Below, one piece after another: positions 50,990 through 59,300 of a stretch of 64,000 nt of DNA (within the stretch, counting starts at the first letter, position 1; each line of letters begins with the position of its first letter). Where the stretch lies: positions 62,001 to 126,000 of the forward strand of contig JACJYR010000011.1 of assembly GCA_020636005.1 (NCBI GenBank), read 5' to 3'. Source of the DNA: Lewinellaceae bacterium (lineage in GTDB: Bacteria > Bacteroidota > Bacteroidia > Chitinophagales > Saprospiraceae). A program made the position numbers and the translations under genes. The notes beneath the pieces were generated by a model. It was not told the origin of the DNA. It saw only the letters and a program-made list of their open reading frames with translations, and did not search any database.

Positions 50990-53947
50990 TCACTGGCACC
51001 CTGTGCTGTCCGTTGTTAGCGTAGCGCCCTGCTCCAGTTCAAAAGTGGGCAGCAAGGTGATGTTCGGCGCTGAAAGTGTGACATTGGAGCCGGCAGCGAT
51101 TTTTCCGGAGAGATAAATAGCGCCGCTCGCAGAATAAGTACCTGATGGAATAGGATCCTGATCCAGCGTCAAATCATCAGGGCAGAAGGTGACAGTAGGG
51201 TCGTAGCTTTCCGACACTACCGATTCGACGACGCAGATATATTCCGAACCGCCCAAATCTTTCAGGTAGGAAAAGCCACCTGGCAGCGGAGTCACCCATT
51301 CCGTACAACCGTGGCGCATACCGCCTTTCTTCCGCTGGTTGGTGTCGTCTTTAAAATACAGCTTGCGCACACCGCCCACGACTTCCACGCCGGTGGCAGT
51401 GACCCAATGCCCGCCCTGGCGGACGCCGTTTTCGTCGTAATAACCAAACTCAACCTCCACGTCCTCGCCGTTTTCCATTTCCTGCACCAGCCATTCCCAT
51501 TGCGGCTTGGCAAAGGGCGAGGCGTTTTGGTTGTCGGCGGAATGCCCGTAGTGCGGGTCGGGCGAGGCGATGTCGTCGCCATTGAAATAAAAGCCCTGGA
51601 ACTTGACGTGGATGGGCAGTTGGTATTTGTCAATGAACTCCAGTTTGGCTTCGACAAAATCCTTGCGGAACACCCCGCCGTTGTTGGCCCTGTTCATCAT
51701 GCCGCTCAGTTCCTTGAGTTTCTCCCGGTGGGTTTGCCCGTTGGCCGGGACGTTCGGGTTCGTGTTTTCCAGCCATTGCAGGCTGTTGGCGGCCCCCGCT
51801 GGCCCACAGGCGTTTTTGTCGCCCGCATAGCCGGGGCAGGTGACAGGGTTGTTCAGCGTAGAATCCAGATCTATATTGGGTACTTCGCAGCCCCGGTAAA
51901 CGTAGGTGGTCGGCACCAGGGAATCAATGGGCTGCAGCGGCGGGAGGTAGAACGGCACGGTGGCCGGGCTGTTTTCCAACGAGCCGATGCCCACTTCGTA
52001 AGCCACCGTGTCAACAAGCACGGGGAGTTCGTAGGTAATGTCAAAAAACGAGGAGTTCCACACCACGTCGCCCACGCCTACTTGCAACTCGATGGTGTCC
52101 AACGGCCCGCCGGGGATGTAGCCCAAATCGCCCAAATCCAGCCACAGCGAAACCCTTTCGATGGTGTCCCTCGGCGGCAGCAGGACGTTCCGGGCAATCC
52201 AGACCGGGCTTCCACTGGGCAGGTTGGCGAGCACGTTCATGTACCTCGTGTCCAGGGATGGCGGGAAACCGAACTCGAAAAACGACTTATCCGCATCGGG
52301 CACCGCGACAATCGGATCCCAGGGCACCAAATTCATCTGGAGCAGTTCGATTTTTATGTCCAACACCTCGAAGGTGATGGACGGGTCGTAGCTTTCCGAC
52401 ACGATGCTCTCCACCCAACAGGCGTTGTTAGGCCCATCAAAGCCCAGCAGCCGCGACCAGTCGCCGTCGGTCACCCAGTTGTGGTAGGATTGGGCAGTGC
52501 CGGTTCCGTTGGTTTGGTCGCCGTCCTGTTTGATGTAGATGCCTTTAAATTCAGTGTTTTCGCTTACTCCCGTCACGGTCACCCAATGGCCGCCATGCCG
52601 GTTGCCCATGTTATCGTACCAACCGAACATGATTTCAACGTCCTCGCCCTTTTCCATTTCCGACTTGAGAAATTCCCAGGTAGGGGGCTTGTTCATGGTG
52701 CTGCTGCCCTTGTTCTCGGCGGAATGGCCATAGTTGCCGTTCGGCGAGGCGAGGGTGGAATCGGTGATGAAAACACTTTGGTATTTGACATGGATGGGCA
52801 GCTTGTTTTCATCAATATAGCCCAACTTTCCCTGCACGAGCTGCTCGGTAGTAACCCCCTCCCCATTTCCGCGCCCCATGTGGCCGCTCAACGATTCCAT
52901 TTTTTCGCGGTGGGTCTTGCCATCGTCGGGGATGTTGGGGTTCGTGTCCTCCAGCCATTGGATACTGTTGGACGCAGCCGCCGGGCCGCAGGCGTTCCAG
53001 TCGCCGGCATAAGTCGGGGTAGGTGGGTGGGCACTGCTGTCCAGTTCGATATTGGGCACCGTACAGCCGCGGTACAGCCAGGTCAACTGTGGATTGAAAT
53101 CGAATACTGGGTAGGAAAGTATAGGCGGCGGCACCTGAAGGTTTTCAGGCGGGTTGTCGCTGTTGACATCAAAATCAAAATCGCCAACCGTAATGGGTTG
53201 AAATTCGGGTATGGGGAAAGGGCCGCCCAGCGTTTGCGGATCGAGCCGCATTGTAAAATTCAATGTACTCACAGGATCCCCTTCCTCGAAGCCCAGCAGG
53301 CGCAGGTCATACCAGTAGGATATCGTTTGTGGCTCGGCAAAGGGTAGCAGTGGCAGGTTGCGCACTATCCAGTTGATTCCCGAACCATTGGGGTCGTTTG
53401 CCATGACGTTGACGAAGAGCGGGTCAACGACAGGTGGAAAGGTGATGCTGAAAATGCCAAAAGTTGAGTTCTCGATTTGATAGGGGCTGAGCATGTCCAC
53501 CTGCCGCATGGCGACGGGCGGCTGCGGGATCGCATTGACGGGCTGGGCAGCCATGTTATTCGAGGGATCCTGATCCGGGCCGCCGAAAACCTGTACCACT
53601 ATCTGGTACCCACCCGCAGGATTTGGATACCACATTTCCGGCAGCGTTGATACCATCTGCACGCCACCTGGTGGGAGGAGCGGGATGCTGGTTTGAAAAA
53701 AGAAAACCTGCATGGACGCCATATCCAGTACCTGCACCTGCACCATAGTGTTCATGGCAGGCACGGCGCTTTGGTTGTCAATGGTTACTACAATCTCGGT
53801 TGTCTGATGGGCAAAGACCTGTGGGCCGGGAAAATTAATGCCTTGTACCCCGGGGTTCTGCGCCCAGGGCGAATATGTCAGGAACAGCAGCGAGATAAGA
53901 ATTTCGAGTTTCAGAAAAGGCAGAGGGAAGGATAAAGGAGTCTTCAT
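50990..53947 (-). CDS. Secreted tandem C39-like (papain-fold) peptidase protein with GCX-type C-terminal module
   Basis: Protein of 985 aa from the ATG at 53947 (MKTPLSFPLPFLKLEILISLLF); the frame extends 13 codons further to 53986. After a CARDB-like Ig domain (about 35-140) there are two homologous units, each made of a beta-rich domain and a papain-fold domain. Unit 1 has C320 in NACGPAAASNSIQWL and H454 in GGHWVTVTGV. Unit 2 has C714 in NACGPAGAANSLQWL and H847 in GGHWVTATGV. The spacing and the 'CGPAA..N....L ... GHWVTVTG' pattern match C39-like peptidases, so both units keep the Cys and His expected for catalysis. The terminal module ends STGCQ. I did not recognise a published family with this duplicated arrangement. 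Activity and substrate are inferred, not shown. Confidence 0.75.
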   Translation of the reverse strand: MKTPLSFPLPFLKLEILISLLFLTYSPWAQNPGVQGINFPGPQVFAHQTTEIVVTIDNQSAVPAMNTMVQVQVLDMASMQVFFFQTSIPLLPPGGVQMVSTLPEMWYPNPAGGYQIVVQVFGGPDQDPSNNMAAQPVNAIPQPPVAMRQVDMLSPYQIENSTFGIFSITFPPVVDPLFVNVMANDPNGSGINWIVRNLPLLPFAEPQTISYWYDLRLLGFEEGDPVSTLNFTMRLDPQTLGGPFPIPEFQPITVGDFDFDVNSDNPPENLQVPPPILSYPVFDFNPQLTWLYRGCTVPNIELDSSAHPPTPTYAGDWNACGPAAASNSIQWLEDTNPNIPDDGKTHREKMESLSGHMGRGNGEGVTTEQLVQGKLGYIDENKLPIHVKYQSVFITDSTLASPNGNYGHSAENKGSSTMNKPPTWEFLKSEMEKGEDVEIMFGWYDNMGNRHGGHWVTVTGVSENTEFKGIYIKQDGDQTNGTGTAQSYHNWVTDGDWSRLLGFDGPNNACWVESIVSESYDPSITFEVLDIKIELLQMNLVPWDPIVAVPDADKSFFEFGFPPSLDTRYMNVLANLPSGSPVWIARNVLLPPRDTIERVSLWLDLGDLGYIPGGPLDTIELQVGVGDVVWNSSFFDITYELPVLVDTVAYEVGIGSLENSPATVPFYLPPLQPIDSLVPTTYVYRGCEVPNIDLDSTLNNPVTCPGYAGDKNACGPAGAANSLQWLENTNPNVPANGQTHREKLKELSGMMNRANNGGVFRKDFVEAKLEFIDKYQLPIHVKFQGFYFNGDDIASPDPHYGHSADNQNASPFAKPQWEWLVQEMENGEDVEVEFGYYDENGVRQGGHWVTATGVEVVGGVRKLYFKDDTNQRKKGGMRHGCTEWVTPLPGGFSYLKDLGGSEYICVVESVVSESYDPTVTFCPDDLTLDQDPIPSGTYSASGAIYLSGKIAAGSNVTLSAPNITLLPTFELEQGATLTTDSTGCQ

Positions 53948-54313
53948 CTTGTTAAAGGTTTTAACAGGTGATGACTTTGGACGCAAGCCGCTAGAGAGGG
54001 GTCGGGTTTAATTGGAAATTTAAAGAGATATAGTTGACATGAATTTCAGACCGGGGGTCTTACGTTCAAAGTCGGATCTTTTTCGAAGTGAAACTTGTTT
54101 GGATTGGAAAGCTTTGTGCTTGAAAGCAAGCAAATGTAAGTAAACACGGCAGAATATCAGGGATTTGGCCAAAAATTTTAGGGAGGGAGGAGGAAAAATA
54201 CGGAAAGGAACCCGTTTAAGATTCCGGCAGACTTTTAAGAGGGCAATGATTTTTTGAAATCATTGCCCTCTCTTCTTTGGTCTTTTTCCTATAACAAGCT
54301 TTTCGGGGGGGGC
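53948..54313. other. Intergenic stretch with one terminator
   Basis: Apart from the hairpin at 54238-54271 this 366-bp gap contains no recognisable gene, repeat or promoter. Confidence 0.5.
54238..54271 (-). terminator. Rho-independent terminator of the 54314-54931 gene
   Basis: Perfect 15-bp arms AGAGGGCAATGATTT / AAATCATTGCCCTCT around TTTG, 43 bases downstream of the stop codon. Confidence 0.75.
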
Positions 54314-54931
54314 TCATTTATTCTTTCCTTCCTGCCCTTGTCCGCTGAAACTACCCGGGCATGGTAGAATGACAGCATCGAAAACGCCGCTCAACACCAC
54401 AGTGAAATCCTGCTGCAATACCACGCCCGTATCGGATGTAAAAACGACCGCGCTCCCCCCGGCGACGGTAGAATTTTGGGAGGTCAGATCGCCCATGGAC
54501 AGATAAGTGCCCCCTGGTATGGGGTTGCCCGTGACGACGAGGTTGGGGGTACAAGCAGGTGCAGCTTCCACCGTGATGGTGCCGGACATGCCTGAACCGC
54601 CCGGCCCTCCATGAATTTCACAATAGTATGCTACCGAACCGGCACTGTTAAAAGGGAGCGTAAAAGTCCACAAGCTGCCGGAAGGATCGCCGTTGCCGCC
54701 CATATCATCGCAGCCGTCGGCGCAGCGGAAGCTGTTGTCGTCAGCTTTGACGTTGTGGAAGCCCATGCCGCTGTTGGTCCAGCGCACCGAATCCCCTTCC
54801 TGTATGGTCAGGGTGCTGGGGCTAAAGGAATTGCCATCTGTGATAATTTCATGTACAGTTTGCCCATGAAGGGCAGTAAGGCTTGTAAAGGCTGCAAACA
54901 GCAGGAGCAAAAGTGTGTCTCTGTTTTTCAT
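54314..54931 (-). CDS. Secreted plastocyanin-like cupredoxin with GCX-type C-terminal module
   Basis: Protein of 205 aa. The start at 54931 (MKNRDTLLLLLFAAFTSLTALHGQ) gives a signal peptide; the open frame to 55030 does not. The cupredoxin domain (about 25-122) begins HEIITDGNSFSPSTLTIQEGD. Its type-1 copper ligands are H59 (GFHNV), C104 and H107 (YYCEIHG) and probably M115 (GMSG). Such small blue-copper proteins carry electrons or store copper outside the cytoplasm. The terminal module is of the 'CTPNLVV ... SDTGVVL' subtype and is followed by a short polar tail (GSFSGQGQEGKNK) after the final Cys, an extension also seen in the 33770 protein. Next to two other genes with the same module subtype (55288 and 56390). 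An electron-transfer partner cannot be named. Confidence 0.9.
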   Translation of the reverse strand: MKNRDTLLLLLFAAFTSLTALHGQTVHEIITDGNSFSPSTLTIQEGDSVRWTNSGMGFHNVKADDNSFRCADGCDDMGGNGDPSGSLWTFTLPFNSAGSVAYYCEIHGGPGGSGMSGTITVEAAPACTPNLVVTGNPIPGGTYLSMGDLTSQNSTVAGGSAVVFTSDTGVVLQQDFTVVLSGVFDAVILPCPGSFSGQGQEGKNK

Positions 54932-55287
54932 AAATGATAATTTGACGGAAAGGTTAGTTTGTTTCCCGTTGGTCCGATCGAAACTAATCGCCAAAAGCAA
55001 GCTTGATTGGTTCTGGCGATTTGTTTTCAACCCATAACCACTACAATGCCTATACCCGGTAGGGCTGCGTTGATTCTTGAAATTATGTTTCCAAGCAGCA
55101 TTTTTAGTACCTTATGGTCTAACTTCTTTGCATTTCCGCAAGAAGTTGAAAAACACTTTTCAACTTCTTAGTTCCGGCCCTGCCTGGTTAAGGCTGAAAG
55201 CGGAGGAGAAGAACAAATTCAAGTGCCACATTGGACTTAAATCTGTCCTTGATCAGACTATAGAAAATGATATTTTACAGCCACATT
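54932..55287. other. Intergenic stretch without recognisable features
   Basis: This 356-bp gap shows no coding pattern, hairpin of note or repeat. A 7-of-8 match to the -7 element (rc of CGAAACTA near 55010) has no properly spaced TTG. Confidence 0.4.
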
Positions 55288-56094
55288 TCACGGCATACAT
55301 TCCTGTAGGACCACCACGAAAACGCCGCCCAATTCTACCGTAAATTGCTGGCCCAGCAACACCCCCGTATCGGACATGAACGTGACCACTGTGCCATTGG
55401 CCACCGTTGAATTAGTGGAGGTCAAATCGCCCAAAGATCGGTAGGTGCCCGCCGGGATTGGCGCACTCATCACGGTTAGGTTTGGGGTGCAGTTCCCCAC
55501 CTCCGGTAATGCAGGGGAAGAAACCCATGTGGCAGTATTTCCAAAAGAAAATATCCGCGTCGAAATCCCGTCACCGTAGAGTTTCCAACCAAGCGCCGGG
55601 CTGCAGCTTGGGTTTACCAGCCCCGATATCTTAAAAGTACCCAGGCGGTGGGTGCCTGCCGTTTGATCAACCCTGGCAACGCCTGCGTCAAAGGCCGCCT
55701 GGTCAGCCGGGCTTGGGCCGTTCAGGTTGATGAACAATTCATTGCCGCTTATCCCGGTTGACAGGTTTGTATAATAATAATCCCTGGTAGCAGCGGTATT
55801 GGGTCCGCTTGCATCGGTTGGGACAAGGAGACAGTTGCCAGGTGAGGCAGCGGGGTATTTTGACAAGACCGGGTTGGAAAAACAGGCTGGGTCAAAGGTG
55901 AGTATAAAGTCCGCATGGCCGAGGTAGAGATCGCCGCTTCCCGGGTTGGCGGCAGTTCTTCTCAGGTAAATGTCAAAAAAGAAATCCGTGCCGCTCACCA
56001 GCTGGTTCTCCACGTACAACTCCGCTACCACCTGGCCATACAGGCTGGTAAACAGTAGTTGGGTGGCTAAAATGAATGTGGCTTTTTTAATCAT
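55288..56094 (-). CDS. Secreted cohesin-like protein with GCX-type C-terminal module
   Basis: Protein of 268 aa with a signal peptide (MIKKATFILATQLLFTSLYGQ). Residues about 22-195 look like a beta-sandwich of the cohesin/CBM type (AELYVENQLVSGTDFFFDIYLRR, DLYLGHADFILTFDPACF, HRLGTFKISGL), which occurs in many Bacteroidota surface proteins. No catalytic motif was seen. The terminal module is of the 'CTPNLTV ... SDTGVLL' subtype and ends QECMP. The gene is transcribed in the same direction as its neighbours, with a truncated 113-bp repeat just upstream. With one small domain plus the terminal module it is among the simplest carriers of the module in the window. Function unknown; cohesin-like assignment is a judgement from pattern, not a firm match. 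Confidence 0.7.
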   Translation of the reverse strand: MIKKATFILATQLLFTSLYGQVVAELYVENQLVSGTDFFFDIYLRRTAANPGSGDLYLGHADFILTFDPACFSNPVLSKYPAASPGNCLLVPTDASGPNTAATRDYYYTNLSTGISGNELFINLNGPSPADQAAFDAGVARVDQTAGTHRLGTFKISGLVNPSCSPALGWKLYGDGISTRIFSFGNTATWVSSPALPEVGNCTPNLTVMSAPIPAGTYRSLGDLTSTNSTVANGTVVTFMSDTGVLLGQQFTVELGGVFVVVLQECMP

Positions 56095-56160
56095 GTTGTC
56101 AGCTATTTTATGAGGCCTGTTCTTTTTTAGTGCTACCCTACCCTACCCCGTTTCACTACT

Positions 56161-56241
56161 AAGTAACGATGAAAAAATAACTTCACCATTTTGATTTTGA
56201 AAACCCCAGCAATGGAAGGGTTTTTTAAAAAATAATCCCGA
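56161..56241 (-). repeat. 113-bp intergenic repeat, copy 4 (truncated)
   Basis: Starts AAGTAACGATGAAAAAATAA like copy 3 and matches through AATAATCCCGATG, then stops in the middle of the hairpin and is followed by the unrelated tandem repeat at 56251. Confidence 0.8.
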
Positions 56242-56250
56242 TGGGAGATT

Positions 56251-56322
56251 AAATCATGGTGATTTTGAAAAATCACCATGATTTGGAAAATCACCATGAT
56301 TTGGAAAATCACCATGATTTGG
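56251..56322. repeat. Three 18-bp tandem repeats with an inverted half-copy
   Basis: AAAATCACCATGATTTGG occurs three times in a row (56269-56286, 56287-56304, 56305-56322), preceded by an inverted partial copy AAATCATGGTGATTTT (56251-56266). Each unit is itself nearly palindromic (AAATCA / TGATTT). It sits exactly where the truncated 113-bp repeat breaks off, 68 bases downstream of the stop codon of the 56390 gene on the minus strand. Confidence 0.85.
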
Positions 56323-56389
56323 TTTTCAAATTCGAAGCACAGCCGAACCAACAGCGGGGCAATCGCCGCCGCCGCACCGCCCATCAAGG

Positions 56390-59300
56390 CTAATTGCAAC
56401 TTTGCAGGACTACCTCGAAAATGCCGCCCTGCTCCACCACAAAGTTTTGATCCAGCAGTACCCCCGTATCAGAAATGAACGAAACGACAGTGCCGTTCGC
56501 AACGGTCGAATTATTGGACACCAATTCTCCCAGTGACTTGTGGTTTCCTGCCGGCACCGGGATGCTGACGACGATCAGGTTCGGGATGCAGTTGCCTGTC
56601 TGGAAACTTTCCTGCATACAGCCCATAGCACTTCCCGATGTATTGTAGGGTTTAATGGTGACAAAAATCGTGGCGCCGTAAGGAAGGTAGCCCGGGGGAT
56701 CGTAGGAGGTAACATTGCCTACGTCGAAGTTGTTCAAGATGTCAGTGCCGCCCGGGGTGGTACCAACATCAAGGCGGTAACCCGTTGGATTGCCCGCCGC
56801 CGCCGCCCAGTTGAGGACGGTATTGGCCGGTACGTTGGCAGCACCGTTGGCGGGGCTGGTCAGGTTCGTACAGGCCGGGGTACTGCCCGCAAAAACCAGT
56901 TCCACAAACTCAAGGCTCCCGATATCCACAGCTGCATCGTCGCAAATCTCCAAAATCCATACGCCGTTCGGGTTGGTACCGTCGTTGAAATCGGCAAAAT
57001 TCCCCTCCGGGATATAGGTGCCGATAAACGGCGCAGTGCCCACAGTGATGGGGGTGGAAGCGCTCATGCTGAAGTTCGTGACACTGGTGCAGGCCGGATC
57101 GTTGGGGTTGCCGTAATTGTTCGCCGAGCCGCCGTTATCCGTTGACAATTCAACCGAAACATTGCTGGGGGAATAGAGCCGGATGTCCAGGTCGCCGTCA
57201 TAGGTGTGCTCGATGATGATTTTGACGTTCGTCAGAGTCACATTGGTGCCCAGTTGCGTACCGGGCGCAGTGGTCACGTTGACCGGGAAACGGTTGGCCG
57301 GCGTACAACTGTTGTCGGGGAAAGGGGCGCCCAACTGGCAGGCAGATGGGTTGGCCAATACGCCGCCGACCGCAAAACTTTCCTCCGCGCACGACATCGC
57401 GTTGCCGTTCCCATTGTAGGGCGTAATGGTCACATAAATATTGGCGTAGCTGGGAAAATTGCCCGGCGGATCGTAGGTGGTCACATTGCCCACGTTGAAA
57501 TTGTTGAGGATTTGCGTCCCGCCGGGTGTCGTGCCCACTTTGAGGAGGTAGCCCGTGGGGTTGCCCCCGGCAGCCGCCCAGGTCAGTGCCGAAGTCTCCG
57601 GTACGCCTGCCGCGCCGTTAACCGGATTGGTGAGGAAAGTACATTCCGGCGGCGATATGGAAATCGTATAGTCCTCTACTTCCCCAAAGTCGAAATTCCC
57701 GCAAATATCTTCCTGTGAAATAGGGATGTTGTCGTAGCGGCATAATATCCGCAAAGTTGTCGCGCCCAAAGGAACCCCCGCCGGCACGGTAATGGAACCA
57801 GTGACCGATCCACCGCCGGCAGCGTAGCCAATGTTGAAGAATTCCCCCGCATCGGCGAAGTCGGTGTCGCCGTTGAAGTCAATCATGGCCACGAAGTACT
57901 GGCCCCAGGTTGGCCCCGGGCCCAGGGTGATGGGATAGGTAGAGCCCGCATTCAACGCTGCGCTGATAGTAGTAAAATTGGAGTAGTTGGCGCTGGTGGT
58001 GCCACAGCCGGTGTTCAGGTTGCTGATGGTGGCAAAAGTCACGTCGTCAATGTAGTCGCCGGAGGTGCAGGGGTTGTCGAAAGTGGGCATACAATACCCG
58101 CCGGGAGGCCCCAATTCCATTTCCCAGGCACCCCGCCCGTAACTGCCCATCTGGATTTTCCCAACGGCATTGTTCACCTCTATTTCATTGATGATGACGT
58201 TGGGCAGGCCCGTGCTGCAGGCTGTCCAGTTCGTCTGGCTGCCGCTTTTGGTATAAAGGCCGACATCCATCCCGATGTACAGTTCGTCAACGGAATTGGG
58301 CCGGAAGGCGATGCAGTTGGCGGGCAGGTTGGGCAGGTTGTAGGAAACGTTCGTCCAGGTGCTGCCCCCATTGGTGGACTGGAAAATCTTGGAGCCGGCC
58401 GTATAGCCCGACAAGGTTACCCAGAGGCGGTTCGGGTCGGCAGGATCGATGGCAATGTCCGTGATGAACAGGTTCGGGAGGCCGGCGCTGATGTTCGTCC
58501 ACGATGTGCCGCCGTTGGTGGTCTTGTAGATTGATGCGCTTTTGGTGATATAAATATAGCTGCTGTTAGAGGGCGCAATCTCCAGGTTGGAGGTGGTCGT
58601 GGTGCTGCCGATAGCACCGAGCATCGTCCATGTGGAGCCGCTATTGGTAGATTTATAGATCTCTTTGTAGCCCACGTAAATGGTAGAGGGATTGTTGGGG
58701 TCCAGGGAATAAGGCGTTACCCAGTTGCCCGCCTCACCTGGAAAATCATCGGGTTCCACAATGATGCTGAAGGAGGAACCGCCGTTCGTGGATCGCCTGA
58801 TGCTGCCGTTTTGGATCGCCCCGTACATGATGTTTTGGTTGGTGGGGTCTATGGCGCAGTTCATGCCGTCGGCCCCGATGACGTGCGTCCAGGTGGGGCT
58901 GCCGTTGTAGCGGTTAGTGCCATTGTCCTGCGCACCGCCAATGAGCAGGCTGCCGTTTTGCGGCGTGCCGCCGATGTCGTAAAACTGCATGATGGTAATG
59001 CCCACCGAGAGGTTGGTCCAATCGTCGCCAAAGTTTTCGCTCTTGTAAACCCCGCCGTCGCTGCCGGAATAGATGCGGCTGCCAAAAAAAGCCAGATCGT
59101 GGATGTCGGCATGGACGTAGCCGATGGTGTTGGGAAACGTCCACTGCGTGATGATGGTGAAGCTCGTACCGCCGTTGGTAGATTTCCAAACGTTGACCCC
59201 GCCGATATAGACCTCGTCCGCATTGGCCGGGTTGACGGCGATGGCCATGTCGTACCAGCTTTGGCCGCTGTCATCGTTGCCGTTGGTGTCGTAGCCAAAC

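Noticed and set aside
56251..56322. Short tandem 18-bp repeats as a CRISPR array
   Set aside because: Units are directly adjacent without spacers and no cas genes are present.
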